Source: Noviherbaspirillum aerium
GTDB taxonomy: Bacteria; Pseudomonadota; Gammaproteobacteria; Burkholderiales; Burkholderiaceae_D
Length of the DNA: 64,000 nucleotides
Direction of reading: 5' to 3'
NCBI RefSeq assembly: GCF_008929045.1
Contig: NZ_VFAH01000003.1
Span: 186,001 to 250,000, forward strand
In this document: piece after piece, positions 11,018 through 20,843 of the stretch
How the letters are laid out: each line of letters opens with the position of its first letter
How positions within the stretch are numbered: the first letter of the stretch is position 1
Translations under genes and position numbers: made by a program
Notes under the pieces: model-generated
What the model saw: only the letters and a program-made list of their open reading frames with translations
Databases searched by the model: none
Told to the model about the DNA's origin: nothing

Positions 11018-12211
11018 TTAGAGAATTGTTGCGAGCGCGCATTGCCGGTAATGCGATGCGGCCTGATCCGTCTGATTCAATGCCTCATGCAGCTGCGCCA
11101 GCTTGAGATGTGCCTGGCGCACGGTATCCATATCGATGGCTTGTGAAAGCGACTGCTCCAGGTGCCGCTGTGCCTTGCCCCAGAGCTTCTGGCGCAGGCA
11201 AAGCGTGCCGAGCGTCAGTGCGAGTTCGGGATCGGTCGGATGCGCCTTCGACCATTGCTCGCAATGTTCAATCTGCGCCAGCAATGCTGCCGACCCTTCC
11301 GCCGCGGCCGAGTCGCCGTAGACGCGCACCAGCCGTTCGTCCCAGTCGATGGCGAGCGCCTTCTCCACCACGCTGCGCGCTTCATCATGCAAGCCCTTGG
11401 CATTGAATGCCTTGGCGGCTCGGACAGCGACATATGGCTGCAAGCGATCCTCCGCCGGTATTGCCGACCATACGCGGCGAATCGATTCCGCATCATGCGC
11501 CTGGGTCGACAGCAGATCCTCGTAGGCCAGTTCGCGCAAGCGACGCGACAGCGCAGGATGCAAGGCATTGCGCTTGTCGAGCAGGCGTACGAGACGGAGC
11601 ACTTCCGGCCAGTCCTTGGCACGCTGGTTGGCTTTCAAGGCCAGTCGCAGCGCATGAATATGGCGCGTGCCGCTCGAGTTGAGCTCGCGCACCGCTTCCA
11701 GCGCGGAAGCAGGATCGTGCTCATCGGTCGACAATTCGATCGCGGTCATGAGGCGAGCGGTTTTCAGCGCCGGATCCTGAACCCGTGACAGCCAGGCATC
11801 GCGCCGTTCGGTCTGGTTCATGCGATGGGTGGCGCGCGCTGCGATCAATGCCGACAGACCGGCGTTTTCCTCGGACTCGGAAGCGCGAGAGGCAGCTTTC
11901 TCCGCATGCCCGAAGCGGCCCTCAAACAGCGCCTTGAGAGAGTCGCGCAGCGCACGGTTTCCCTCGCGTTCCCGCTTCTCCCGCCGATAGGCGGCAACCC
12001 GCTGCGGCATCTGCTGGGTGCTGCGTATCGCGTTCATGATCGTATACAGCACCATGAACAATGCCAGCGCCAGCGCCAGGAACAGGTTGAGCGACATGTC
12101 AATCCGGTATGGCGGGTAAAAGAACACCACGTTACCGGGGTTGAAACGCGCGCCCACCGCCAGCCCGATGGCGACCGCGAACAGGATGACGATCGTGATG
12201 AAGACGCGCAT
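11018..12211 (-). CDS. hemY: HemY, membrane-anchored TPR protein of the heme operon
   Basis: The product has 397 residues with two N-terminal membrane helices (residues about 1-22 and 40-62) and a long helical, TPR-like C-terminal part. The 'VVFFYPPYRIDMSLNLFLALALALF' region (within one stretch) is typical of proteobacterial HemY. This is not the Bacillus HemY oxidase. Its biochemical role is unclear in the literature I know; association with protoheme IX synthesis comes from operon position. It is the last gene of hemC-hemD-hemX-hemY, starting 2 bp after the hemX stop. Confidence 0.93.
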   Translation of the reverse strand: MRVFITIVILFAVAIGLAVGARFNPGNVVFFYPPYRIDMSLNLFLALALALFMVLYTIMNAIRSTQQMPQRVAAYRREKREREGNRALRDSLKALFEGRFGHAEKAASRASESEENAGLSALIAARATHRMNQTERRDAWLSRVQDPALKTARLMTAIELSTDEHDPASALEAVRELNSSGTRHIHALRLALKANQRAKDWPEVLRLVRLLDKRNALHPALSRRLRELAYEDLLSTQAHDAESIRRVWSAIPAEDRLQPYVAVRAAKAFNAKGLHDEARSVVEKALAIDWDERLVRVYGDSAAAEGSAALLAQIEHCEQWSKAHPTDPELALTLGTLCLRQKLWGKAQRHLEQSLSQAIDMDTVRQAHLKLAQLHEALNQTDQAASHYRQCALATIL

Positions 12212-12213
12212 TG

Positions 12214-13362
12214 TTATGGTTTGGCCTTGTAGTTGCGCACCGCGTTCAGGCTATCCGCCAGCGTCGGCATTTCGATTGAGAGGTTGCTTGCCTGGACCTG
12301 GCGCAGCAGCGCCTGGGTGGTCTGGGTCTGCTTCGCGCGGGTATCGAAGAATCTGGCAATGGAATCCTGCGCGCCGATCAGGTCGCTGCGGAATGCGGCC
12401 TCATTGCGCGTCAGCAGGGCGAGACGGGCATTGAGCAGGCGCAGCTTCAGGTTTTCGCGAGCGTAGTAAGACTGGCTCGGCGACAGCAGCAGCGCGTCGG
12501 GGCTGTCGACGTGGCGCACCTGAATCAGCTGGCGGACTTCGCTCCACATTTCGCTGGTCCAGCTGTTCCAGACGTTTTCCAGGGAGGCGATCCAGTCCGT
12601 GCCGCCATTCCCGCCCGCGGATGTACCGGAGGCCTGCTGCGTGCGGCGCGAAGTCCTCGGCTGGCTTGCGCTGACCACCGGCTTCTCGTCGGACAGGAGC
12701 GGCATCGAGTCGATCTGTCCGATGATGCTGTCGAGGCGCAAAGCGATGCCCGTCAGGTCGACGGCCGGCAGGGCCTTGAGTCGCTCCAGGTCCTTCGCGA
12801 TGGCGCGCCGTATCACGATGAACTGCGGCTTGTCGGAACGCGACAGGCGATTATCCGCATTCTGCAAGGCGATCACGGCGCCCTGCACGTTCCCCGCCAG
12901 CTGCAATTGCTGGCTGGCGGTCGACAATACCTGTTCGATCTCGGCCAGCGCCCAGTCGTCGCGGTTGCGGTTCAGTTCCTGGTAGAGCTGTTCGAGCGCA
13001 AGCTGCTGGCTCTGCGATTCGGTCTGCCTGCTTTCCAGGACATTGACCTTGGCCTGCAGCTCCCTGATCGTATCCTGCGAGGATTTGGCCATCACGCGGG
13101 TTTCGGTGGCGAGGCTGTCGCCGGTCTTCAGGCGCAGCGCCAATTCTTCGCGCAGGCCGCTGATCTCGCGCTGGCTGGCCCACCACTGGGCAAGCAGCAG
13201 CAAGGCCAAACCGCCGAGACCGGCGAAGACCAGCTTGCGGACCTGCTCCACCCTGGCAGCACTGTCGCCGCGCACGGGCGCAGGCTGCATGACCACGTCG
13301 GGTCTGGCAGTTGAATTCGTCGATGCGGAGGCCCCGCTGTCGGAGGATGGCAATTCGTTCAT
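12214..13362 (-). CDS. hemX: HemX-like membrane protein
   Basis: This 382-residue protein has a disordered Ser/Ala-rich N-terminus, one membrane helix near residues 46-63 (VFAGLGGLALLLLAQWW) and a long coiled-coil stretch after it ('LQAKVNVLESRQTESQSQQ'). It belongs to the HemX family, historically labelled uroporphyrinogen-III C-methyltransferase although no SAM-binding motif is visible. It overlaps hemD by 4 bp (ATGA) and lies 2 bp before hemY, so translation is probably coupled. A scaffold role in heme synthesis is inferred only. Confidence 0.92.
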   Translation of the reverse strand: MNELPSSDSGASASTNSTARPDVVMQPAPVRGDSAARVEQVRKLVFAGLGGLALLLLAQWWASQREISGLREELALRLKTGDSLATETRVMAKSSQDTIRELQAKVNVLESRQTESQSQQLALEQLYQELNRNRDDWALAEIEQVLSTASQQLQLAGNVQGAVIALQNADNRLSRSDKPQFIVIRRAIAKDLERLKALPAVDLTGIALRLDSIIGQIDSMPLLSDEKPVVSASQPRTSRRTQQASGTSAGGNGGTDWIASLENVWNSWTSEMWSEVRQLIQVRHVDSPDALLLSPSQSYYARENLKLRLLNARLALLTRNEAAFRSDLIGAQDSIARFFDTRAKQTQTTQALLRQVQASNLSIEMPTLADSLNAVRNYKAKP

Positions 13363-14141
13363 GCTCGGAATTGTAACGCGGCTATAAGCTGATCGTCGCC
13401 GGAACCTGTCTCGACGACATGGAGAAAACCGAGCGCATGCGCGGTTTCGGCGATGCGGACATGCGGCACGTAGATATTTTGCTGTTGCATTTTAACCACT
13501 CCTTCTTCGCCCATTGATTCGCCGACAAGCTTCAGAAGAATGCGCAGGGCTTCGGAGCTGGTGATCAGCCAGTCGGCCGCATGCATCACGAGAGACCGCA
13601 GCTGCTGCCTTGCCGCCTCGTCAAGGCGCGGCGCGGTGCGCCGGTAGGCGGCAAGCTGTTCGACCTCGACTCCTTGCGCGCGCAGGGCATCGGCAAGCAG
13701 TTCGCGGCCGCTCTCGCCGCGTACGATCAGCACGCGCCTGCCGCGCAAGGCCTCGATATCAAGGACTTCCAGCAGGGTCTGCGAATCGGTGCGGCGAGCG
13801 TCTCTTGGACTGAGGATGCTGCGGTTGGCGGATGTAATGCCATGTTCGGCAAGCGCGGCCTTGCTGCCTTCGCCCATCACGGCGATGGGCACCTGCGGCG
13901 GCCATTCTGCGATATGCCGCATGGCCGCGTTGATGGCGTTCGGGCTGACGAAGGCCACCATCGCATAGCTGTCGAGCGCGCACAGCGTTTTCTTCAGCGC
14001 GGTCTCGTCGTCAAGCAGATGGATTTCCAGCAAGGGGAAAATGACCGCATTGCGTCCGGCCCCGGCAACGCGGTGCGCGAGCGGCCCTGCCTGTTCCAGA
14101 GGCCGCGTGATAACGACGGGATGGAGCCGCGGGTCGATCAT
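13359..14141 (-). CDS. hemD: Uroporphyrinogen-III synthase
   Basis: The 260-residue product cyclises hydroxymethylbilane with inversion of ring D to give uroporphyrinogen III. HemD is poorly conserved; recognisable parts are 'PVVITRPLEQAGPLAHRVAGAG' at the N-terminus, 'FVSPNAINAAM', 'GRRVLIVRGESGRELLADALRAQGVEVEQLAAYRR' (a typical HemD core, read in pieces) and 'LITSSEALRIL'. It lies 81 bp after hemC and overlaps hemX by 4 bp. Confidence 0.95.
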   Translation of the reverse strand: MIDPRLHPVVITRPLEQAGPLAHRVAGAGRNAVIFPLLEIHLLDDETALKKTLCALDSYAMVAFVSPNAINAAMRHIAEWPPQVPIAVMGEGSKAALAEHGITSANRSILSPRDARRTDSQTLLEVLDIEALRGRRVLIVRGESGRELLADALRAQGVEVEQLAAYRRTAPRLDEAARQQLRSLVMHAADWLITSSEALRILLKLVGESMGEEGVVKMQQQNIYVPHVRIAETAHALGFLHVVETGSGDDQLIAALQFRA

Positions 14142-14222
14142 GGCTGGTTCCTGGTGGGATTAACGCCGAAGTTGCGGAGCGCGGTCGGGCCGCAGGCAAG
14201 CCGCCGCTCCGGCAATCTTCGT

Positions 14223-15188
14223 TCAGCCGGCGTCCATGGCCCTGCAGGCGGCAAGAATGTCTTCCGCGCCCTTCGCGCCGAGCGCCGCGGCCACCTGCTG
14301 CCCGACGCTTTCCGGCAGCTTGCTGTCGCCGTTCACCTCGGCAGTCGCAATACGCTTGCCGTCCGGCGTGCCCACCATTGCGCGCAGATGCATCGCGCCC
14401 TGGCCGTCGACCGTGGCGAACGCGGCCAGCGGAATCTGGCAGCTGCCGCCGAAAACCCGGGATACCATGCGCTCGGCGCGCACCGCTTGTGCCGTCGCCT
14501 CATGGTTGAGCGGCGCCAGCAGTTCCATCAGGTCGTCGCGCCCTGCAAGCACTTCGATGGCCATGGCGCCCTGTCCGGGCGCCGGCAGGCTTTGCTCGGG
14601 CTCGATCAGGGCGCGGATGCGCTGCGGCAGTCCAAGGCGCTTCAGGCCGGCGGCGGCAAGGATGATTGCGGCATACTCGCCCCGGTCGAGCTTGCCGAGA
14701 CGGGTATCGAGATTGCCGCGCAGCGGCCGGATGACCAGCCCTGGATAACGGGCCGCGATCAGTGCCTGGCGACGCAGGCTGCTGGTGCCGACCACGGCGC
14801 CGTCCGGCAGTTCGTCGAGGGAGGCATAATCGTTCGACACGAAGGCGTCGCGCGGGTCCTCGCGCTCAAGAATGGCGGCCAGGGAAAAGCCGTCGGGCAG
14901 TTCCATCGGCACGTCCTTGAGCGAGTGCACTGCCAGGTCCGCGCGGCGCTCCTCCATCGCCACTTCCAGTTCCTTGACGAACAAGCCTTTGCCGCCGACC
15001 TTGGACAGGGTGCGGTCCAGTATCTGGTCCCCCTTGGTGGTCATGCCCAGAATTTCGATGCTGCACTGCGGATATAATGCCGACAGCTTTGCTCTGACAT
15101 ATTCGGCCTGCCACATGGCGAGACGGCTCTCGCGGGAGGCGATCACTAACTTGGACGGAGGGGAAACTTTCACGACGGGCTCTTTCAA
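14223..15188 (-). CDS. hemC: Hydroxymethylbilane synthase (porphobilinogen deaminase)
   Basis: The enzyme condenses four porphobilinogen units into hydroxymethylbilane in tetrapyrrole synthesis. The 321-residue protein shows '[20 protein letters not shown]', '[10 protein letters not shown]', the Asp-containing '[11 protein letters not shown]', 'GTSSLRRQA' and '[11 protein letters not shown]'. The cofactor-binding cysteine is in '[13 protein letters not shown]'. It is the first gene of the hem operon and is divergent from ppc, with 100 bp between starts. Its product also feeds the siroheme and cobalamin branches. Confidence 0.97.
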   Translation of the reverse strand: MKEPVVKVSPPSKLVIASRESRLAMWQAEYVRAKLSALYPQCSIEILGMTTKGDQILDRTLSKVGGKGLFVKELEVAMEERRADLAVHSLKDVPMELPDGFSLAAILEREDPRDAFVSNDYASLDELPDGAVVGTSSLRRQALIAARYPGLVIRPLRGNLDTRLGKLDRGEYAAIILAAAGLKRLGLPQRIRALIEPEQSLPAPGQGAMAIEVLAGRDDLMELLAPLNHEATAQAVRAERMVSRVFGGSCQIPLAAFATVDGQGAMHLRAMVGTPDGKRIATAEVNGDSKLPESVGQQVAAALGAKGAEDILAACRAMDAG

Positions 15189-15288
15189 TTCATAGGCGCT
15201 GGCCTGACCAGCGCGCAGATTTTAGCATGCACATGCAGGCAAACCCGCGGCGAACAGCCGGTATCCTTCTCTCAGACAAGTATTCAAC

Positions 15289-18147
15289 ATGGCAAGACAA
15301 GCGAATATCCCGGCGAGTCCGGCAAAGCAGGCAATCGACAAGGACGCGCCGTTGAAGGAAGACATCCGCCTGCTCGGACGTCTCCTCGGCAACGTGCTGC
15401 GCGAACAGGAAGGCGACGCCGTCTTCCAGGTCGTCGAGACGGTGCGGCAGACCGCGGTGCGCTTCCGGCGCGAATCGGATGCCCAATCCGGCACCGAACT
15501 CAACCGCATGCTGAAAAAGCTCACCCGCGACCAGACGGTATCGGTCGTGCGCGCCTTCTCCTATTTCTCCCATCTGGCCAACATTGCCGAGGACCAGCAC
15601 CATAACCGCCGCCGCCGTGCCCATCTGCTGGCCGGCTCAGCCCCGCAGCGCGGCAGCATTGCCTGGGCCCTGGCCCGTCTCGACGATGCCGGCATTCCCG
15701 GATCTGCCGTGCGCGGCTTCTTCAAGGAAGCCCTGATTTCACCGGTCCTGACTGCCCATCCCACCGAAGTGCAGCGCAAGAGCATCCTGGATGCAGAACG
15801 TGAAATCGCCCGGCTGCTGGCCGAACGCGACCTGCCGCTGACCGCGCGGGAACTGGCGCGCAACACGCAGCTGCTGCATGCCTGCGTGGCAACGCTGTGG
15901 CAGACAAGGATGCTGCGCTATACCAAGCTCACCGTTGCGGACGAGATCGATAACGCGCTGTCTTATTACCGGATCACTTTCCTGCGCGAACTGCCCGGCC
16001 TGTACGACGATATCGAAGCCGAGATCGCGGCCCAGTTCCCGCAGCGGCATGTCGCGGAGCGCGAACTGCCGGCCTTCGTCCAGATGGGCAGCTGGATCGG
16101 CGGCGACCGCGACGGCAATCCGAACGTCAACGCCGGCACGATGAAGCATGCCCTGGTCCGCCAGTCGACGGCGATCTTCGATTTCTACCTCGATGAAGTG
16201 CATGCGCTTGGCGCCGAGCTGTCGGTGTCGACGCTCCTGGTCGGCGTCAGCGAGGAATTGCAGGCGCTGGCCGGCAAGTCGCCCGATCAGTCTTCGCACC
16301 GGATGGATGAACCCTACCGCCGCGCCCTGATCGGCCTGTATTCCCGCCTCGCAGCAACCGCGCGCTCGCTCGGCGCGGCGCATGTGCTGCGCCAGGAAGT
16401 CGGCGGCGCCGCGCCCTACTCGATGCCGGCCGAATTCACCGCGGACCTGCAGGTGATTGCGGATTCGCTCCGCAGCCATCACGGCGGCGCGCTCATCAAG
16501 CCCCGGCTGGCGGCGCTCAAGCGCGCCTCGGAGATTTTCGGTTTTCATCTTGCCACGCTCGACTTGCGGCAGAGTTCGGACGTGCATGAACGAGTGCTCG
16601 CGGAATTGTTCTCGCGCGCGCAAATGGCGCCGGACTATGCCGGCCTTTCGGAAGACGCCAAGGTCGAGCTGCTGCTGGAAGAACTGGGCAAGCCGCGCCT
16701 GCTCTATTCGCCCTATCTCGACTATACGGAAGAAACCGTCTCGGAACTCGCCGTCTTCCGCACCGCGCGCGAAGTGCGCGAACGTTACGGCCAGCGTGCC
16801 ATCCGCAACTACATCATTTCCCATACCGAAACGGTGTCGGATCTGCTGGAAGTCCTGCTGCTGCAGAAGGAGACCGGCCTGCTGCACGGTGCCTGGCAAG
16901 GCGCATCGAAGGCGCCCGCGACTCCCTGGATGGAATTGATGGTGATTCCGCTGTTCGAGACCATCCCCGACCTGCGCTGCGCGGCCGACATCATGCAGCG
17001 CTTCATGGCGATTCCCCAGGTGCGCAGCCTGATTACGCAGCAGGGCGAACTGCAGGAAGTCATGCTGGGCTATTCCGACTCCAACAAGGATGGCGGCTTC
17101 CTCACCTCGAACTGGGAGCTTTACAAGGCGGAGACCCGCCTGATCGAGCTGTTCGACAATGCCGGCGTCAAGCTGCGCCTCTTCCATGGCCGCGGCGGCA
17201 CCGTGGGCCGCGGCGGCGGACCAAGCTATGAAGCGATCCTGGCGCAGCCGGCCGGCACGGTCAACGGCCAGATCCGCCTGACCGAACAGGGCGAAATCAT
17301 TGCCTCCAAGTTTTCCAATGCCGAGATCGGCAGGCGCAACCTGGAGCTGCTGGTCGCGGCGACGCTAGAGGCCAGCCTGATGCCGAGCGAATCCGCCGGC
17401 AGGCAGGCACGCAAGCAGGCGGTGTTCGAAGAGGTGATGGAGGAATTGTCGGACCGCGCCTATCGCGCCTACCGCAACCTCGTCTACGACACGCCCGGCT
17501 TCACCGACTACTTCTTCGCCGCCACGCCGATCGCCGAAATCGCCGAACTCAACATCGGATCGCGCCCGGCTTCGCGCAAGGCCAGCCGGCGCATCGAAGA
17601 CCTGCGCGCCATTCCCTGGGGCTTCTCCTGGGGACAGTGCCGGCTGCTGCTGCCGGGCTGGTACGGCTTCGGCAGCGCGGTGGACGCCTGGCTCAACGAC
17701 AGCGAAGACGGCAAGGAGCAGAAACGCCGCATCAACCTGCTGCGCACCATGGTCAAGGAATGGCCCTTCTTCGCCACCCTGCTGTCGAACATGGACATGG
17801 TGCTGGCGAAGACCGATCTCGCGGTCGCATCGCGCTATGCCGAACTGGTTGGCGACAAGCGCCTGCGCAACAGCATCTTCAAGCGCATCGTCGGCGAGCA
17901 CGAGAGAACCGTTGCCAGCCTCGGCGCGATCACCGGCGCGAAGGATCGCCTGGCAGGCAACCCGCTGCTGGCGCGCTCGATCAAGAACCGCTTTGCCTAT
18001 CTTGATCCGCTGAATCATTTGCAGGTGGAACTGATCAAGCGGCACCGTTCCGCCGCGGCGGACGGCCGTACTACCGATGAACGCGTGCGGCGCGGCATTC
18101 ATCTGTCGATCAACGGGATCGCGGCCGGCCTGCGCAACACCGGCTGA
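15289..18147 (+). CDS. ppc: Phosphoenolpyruvate carboxylase
   Basis: The 952-residue enzyme makes oxaloacetate from phosphoenolpyruvate and bicarbonate, refilling the TCA cycle. It carries the catalytic-histidine segment '[13 protein letters not shown]', the second signature '[18 protein letters not shown]', the glycine-rich '[14 protein letters not shown]' loop and the expected C-terminal RNTG (usual QNTG) that binds inhibitor aspartate. It is divergent from hemC and is followed by argH about 145 bp later. Confidence 0.98.
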   Translation: MARQANIPASPAKQAIDKDAPLKEDIRLLGRLLGNVLREQEGDAVFQVVETVRQTAVRFRRESDAQSGTELNRMLKKLTRDQTVSVVRAFSYFSHLANIAEDQHHNRRRRAHLLAGSAPQRGSIAWALARLDDAGIPGSAVRGFFKEALISPVLTAHPTEVQRKSILDAEREIARLLAERDLPLTARELARNTQLLHACVATLWQTRMLRYTKLTVADEIDNALSYYRITFLRELPGLYDDIEAEIAAQFPQRHVAERELPAFVQMGSWIGGDRDGNPNVNAGTMKHALVRQSTAIFDFYLDEVHALGAELSVSTLLVGVSEELQALAGKSPDQSSHRMDEPYRRALIGLYSRLAATARSLGAAHVLRQEVGGAAPYSMPAEFTADLQVIADSLRSHHGGALIKPRLAALKRASEIFGFHLATLDLRQSSDVHERVLAELFSRAQMAPDYAGLSEDAKVELLLEELGKPRLLYSPYLDYTEETVSELAVFRTAREVRERYGQRAIRNYIISHTETVSDLLEVLLLQKETGLLHGAWQGASKAPATPWMELMVIPLFETIPDLRCAADIMQRFMAIPQVRSLITQQGELQEVMLGYSDSNKDGGFLTSNWELYKAETRLIELFDNAGVKLRLFHGRGGTVGRGGGPSYEAILAQPAGTVNGQIRLTEQGEIIASKFSNAEIGRRNLELLVAATLEASLMPSESAGRQARKQAVFEEVMEELSDRAYRAYRNLVYDTPGFTDYFFAATPIAEIAELNIGSRPASRKASRRIEDLRAIPWGFSWGQCRLLLPGWYGFGSAVDAWLNDSEDGKEQKRRINLLRTMVKEWPFFATLLSNMDMVLAKTDLAVASRYAELVGDKRLRNSIFKRIVGEHERTVASLGAITGAKDRLAGNPLLARSIKNRFAYLDPLNHLQVELIKRHRSAAADGRTTDERVRRGIHLSINGIAAGLRNTG

Positions 18148-18205
18148 TCCCGACGCCTGCGTGGACGGCGGGTCTTGATGCGGCCCGCACGCCCCGCGCT
18201 CGGAG

Positions 18206-18233
18206 TCGCATCGGCGTCGCATCGGCGTCGCAT
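18206..18233 (+). repeat. 11-bp tandem repeat upstream of argH
   Basis: TCGCATCGGCG is repeated exactly at 18206-18216 and 18217-18227, followed by a partial third copy to 18233. It ends about 30 bp before the argH -10-like hexamer. It may be a regulatory repeat or simple slippage. Confidence 0.6.
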
Positions 18234-18261
18234 TGAGCGGCATGGGCGCCGGCGCTTGTTT

Positions 18262-18267
18262 TATAAT
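18262..18267 (+). promoter_or_regulatory. Possible argH -10 element
   Basis: A consensus TATAAT lies 24 bp before the argH start codon. No -35 hexamer at 16-18 bp spacing is convincing. Confidence 0.4.
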
Positions 18268-18291
18268 CACGGATTCTCCGGGACTCACATC

Positions 18292-19686
18292 ATGACAGCA
18301 CAACTTTCCAAAAAGGGCGAGGCCTGGTCGGCACGCTTTTCAGAACCGGTCTCCGACCTGGTCAAACGTTACACCGCATCGGTATTCTTCGACAAGCGCA
18401 TGGCCGACGCCGACATCCAGGGCTCTCTCGCCCATGCGGAAATGCTGTCGCACCAGGGCATCATCAGCGCCGACGACTACGCCGCCATCCAGCGCGGCAT
18501 GGCGCAGATCCAGTCCGAGATCGCTTCCGGCCAGTTCGAATGGCTGCTCGACCTGGAAGATGTCCACCTGAACATCGAGAAACGCCTGACCGAACTGGTC
18601 GGCGATGCCGGCAAGCGACTGCATACCGGCCGCTCGCGCAACGACCAGGTGGCGACCGACATCCGCCTCTACCTGCGTTCCGCGATCGACGACATCGCCG
18701 GACTGCTGCGCGACCTGCGCCTGGCGCTGCTCGATCTGGCCGAACAGCATGCCGACACCATCCTGCCGGGTTTCACCCACATGCAGGTGGCCCAGCCGAT
18801 CACCTTCGGCCATCACATGCTGGCCTATGTGGAAATGTTCAATCGCGATGCCGAACGCATGGCGGACTGCCGCAAGAGGGTCAACCGCCTGCCGCTGGGC
18901 GCCGCCGCGCTGGCGGGAACCACCTTCCCGATCGACCGCGAACGCGTGGCCAGGACGCTGGGCTTCGATGACGTCTGCCGCAATTCGCTGGATGCGGTGT
19001 CGGACCGCGACTTCGCCATCGAATTCTGTGCCGCCGCCGCACTCGTGATGACGCATATCTCCCGCATGTCGGAAGAACTGGTGATCTGGATGAGCCCGCG
19101 CGTCGGCTTCATCGACATCGCCGACCGCTTCTGCACCGGCTCGTCGATCATGCCCCAGAAGAAGAATCCGGACGTGCCCGAACTCGCCCGCGGCAAGACC
19201 GGCCGCGTCAACGGCCATCTGATCGGCCTGCTGACGCTGATGAAGGGCCAGCCGCTGGCCTACAACAAGGACAACCAAGAAGACAAGGAGCCCTTGTTCG
19301 ACACGGTCGACACCCTGACCGATACGCTGCGCATCTTCGCCGACATGGCGCGCGGCATCACCGTCAAGCCGGATGCCATGCGCGCCGCCGCACTGCAGGG
19401 TTATGCCACGGCAACCGATCTGGCGGACTATCTGGTGAAGAAGGGATTGCCTTTCCGCGATGCGCACGAAGCGGTCGCCCATGCGGTGCGGGCCTGCGAG
19501 CAGCGCGGCTGCGACCTGACCGACCTCAGCCTGGATGAGCTGCGCGCATTCTCCGGCCTGATCGATGCCGACGTATTCGGCGTGCTGACTCTCGAAGGTT
19601 CAGTCGCGGCCCGCAATCATATCGGCGGTACCGCGCCCGCGCAGGTCCGCGCTGCAATTGCGCATGTCCGCAATCTGCTCGGCTGA
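18292..19686 (+). CDS. argH: Argininosuccinate lyase
   Basis: The 464-residue enzyme splits argininosuccinate into arginine and fumarate, the last step of arginine synthesis. It contains the fumarase/aspartase superfamily signature [11 protein letters not shown] (residues about 283-293, catalytic serine), '[10 protein letters not shown]', '[13 protein letters not shown]' and '[16 protein letters not shown]' with the catalytic histidine. The start [12 protein letters not shown] at 18292 matches family N-termini; the longer frame from 18175 is non-coding in character. Confidence 0.98.
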   Translation: MTAQLSKKGEAWSARFSEPVSDLVKRYTASVFFDKRMADADIQGSLAHAEMLSHQGIISADDYAAIQRGMAQIQSEIASGQFEWLLDLEDVHLNIEKRLTELVGDAGKRLHTGRSRNDQVATDIRLYLRSAIDDIAGLLRDLRLALLDLAEQHADTILPGFTHMQVAQPITFGHHMLAYVEMFNRDAERMADCRKRVNRLPLGAAALAGTTFPIDRERVARTLGFDDVCRNSLDAVSDRDFAIEFCAAAALVMTHISRMSEELVIWMSPRVGFIDIADRFCTGSSIMPQKKNPDVPELARGKTGRVNGHLIGLLTLMKGQPLAYNKDNQEDKEPLFDTVDTLTDTLRIFADMARGITVKPDAMRAAALQGYATATDLADYLVKKGLPFRDAHEAVAHAVRACEQRGCDLTDLSLDELRAFSGLIDADVFGVLTLEGSVAARNHIGGTAPAQVRAAIAHVRNLLG

Positions 19687-20241
19687 CCGGACGCCGACGT
19701 CGTAAGCTGCCGGCCGTATCGGCGGTGCTTCGCAGTGGCTGCGACGCACCGCCCCTGCCACTACTGATGCCACCGTTGTCAACCAGCCGCAGTCGCAATG
19801 CTTGATGACGGCTTGGCATGTACCCTCATCGTAAAATCAATATAAGCTGGCAGTTGCGTTAGCAAAGTGCCAGGAAAGCGCTCCGAAACTGCTTTCACAT
19901 GCCGTCAAGAGCGGCTCGCCGCAAATCAGGATCGAGTCCGCGCAAACGCTCCATCCCGTATTCCATGCCTTTCTCCCGCCTTGCCCTCCTCGGCTCAGTA
20001 ATACCACGTAGGCACTTCTACTCGAAAAGTGAAAAAAACCTGCGGCTTTTGCCTGGCTGCATGAAAAGTATTGTGCAGGCCAGCGTGAGGTGTTCGTTTG
20101 CAAGTTGAAATGACATATACTGCCCGAGCCTAAAAAGCAGCCTTACTTTTCGCTACAAATTGCACATTCGCGCGACGCGGACCGTACCAATAAAAACTAT
20201 GCGGCCGGCAGCAATGATTTTTCATTCACGGAGACAAAATC
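19687..20241. other. Gene-free stretch between argH and the TRAP genes
   Basis: About 555 bp. Its left part holds a long hairpin (19721-19753, listed separately). A minus-strand frame at 19837-20103 is open but shows no family features. The right end carries the GGAGAC ribosome-binding site of dctQ. No clear promoter or RNA was recognised. Confidence 0.5.
19721..19753. terminator. Hairpin after argH, without a T-run
   Basis: GGCGGTGC-T-TCGCAG, loop TGG, CTGCGA-C-GCACCGCC: a 15-position stem with one mismatch and a 3-nt loop, 34 bp after the argH stop. The missing T-run makes intrinsic termination uncertain; it may instead protect the mRNA 3' end. Confidence 0.5.
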
Positions 20242-20826
20242 ATGTCTTTTTTACTCTCGTTATCGAGATTCATTGATACCCTCAATGAAAAAATAGGGAG
20301 CGGCATCAGCTGGGCCCTTCTCGTTTCGGTACTGATCTGCACCGGCAATGCTCTTGTCCGTTACGCCTTCAATACCAGTTCGAACGCCTGGCTGGAAATC
20401 CAGTGGTATCTGTTTGCAGCGATCTTCCTGCTTGCCACCTCGTACACGCTGCGCCGTAACGAGCACGTCCGCATCGACGTGATCTCCGGCCTTTTTTCCA
20501 AGAGAACCCAGGTCTGGCTAGATGTCTTCGGCTTCCTGGTATTCCTGCTGCCGATGACGCTGATCATCTTGTACTATGCGATTCCCTACGCATGGCTCTC
20601 GATCCAGAACCAGGAAGTGTCGAGCAATGCCGGCGGCCTTATCATCTGGCCGGCCAAGCTCCTCATCCCTGTCGGATTCCTGCTGCTGACTCTTCAAGGC
20701 ATCTCCGAACTGATCAAGCGCATCGGCTTCCTGCGCGGCGTGGTTGACGCTAGCGCCTTCGAGAAGCATGGAAGCACGCCCCAGGAAGAAATCGAGGCGA
20801 TCAAAGCCGCAAACAAACTCAACTGA
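20242..20826 (+). CDS. dctQ: TRAP transporter small membrane subunit (DctQ type)
   Basis: The 194-residue protein has four membrane helices, the DctQ plan, with 'SWALLVSVLICTGNALVRY' in helix 1 and the typical 'EIQWYLFAAIFLLATSYTLR' helix 2 followed by 'NEHVRIDV'. It pairs with DctM in the inner membrane to move organic acids with a sodium gradient. A GGAGAC site precedes ATG 20242. DctM starts 17 bp downstream. The binding proteins are encoded on the opposite strand beyond dctM rather than in this operon. Confidence 0.93.
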   Translation: MSFLLSLSRFIDTLNEKIGSGISWALLVSVLICTGNALVRYAFNTSSNAWLEIQWYLFAAIFLLATSYTLRRNEHVRIDVISGLFSKRTQVWLDVFGFLVFLLPMTLIILYYAIPYAWLSIQNQEVSSNAGGLIIWPAKLLIPVGFLLLTLQGISELIKRIGFLRGVVDASAFEKHGSTPQEEIEAIKAANKLN

Positions 20827-20843
20827 TCGTCGGAGACACATAA

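Noticed and set aside
13581-15077. 498-codon open frame on the plus strand
   Set aside because: Antisense to hemD and hemC, both unmistakable.
18233-18267. TTGAGC/TATAAT as an argH promoter
   Set aside because: The spacer is 23 bp, too long for a sigma-70 promoter; only the -10-like hexamer was kept.
19837-20103. 88-codon minus-strand frame between argH and dctQ
   Set aside because: No ribosome-binding site, no family features.
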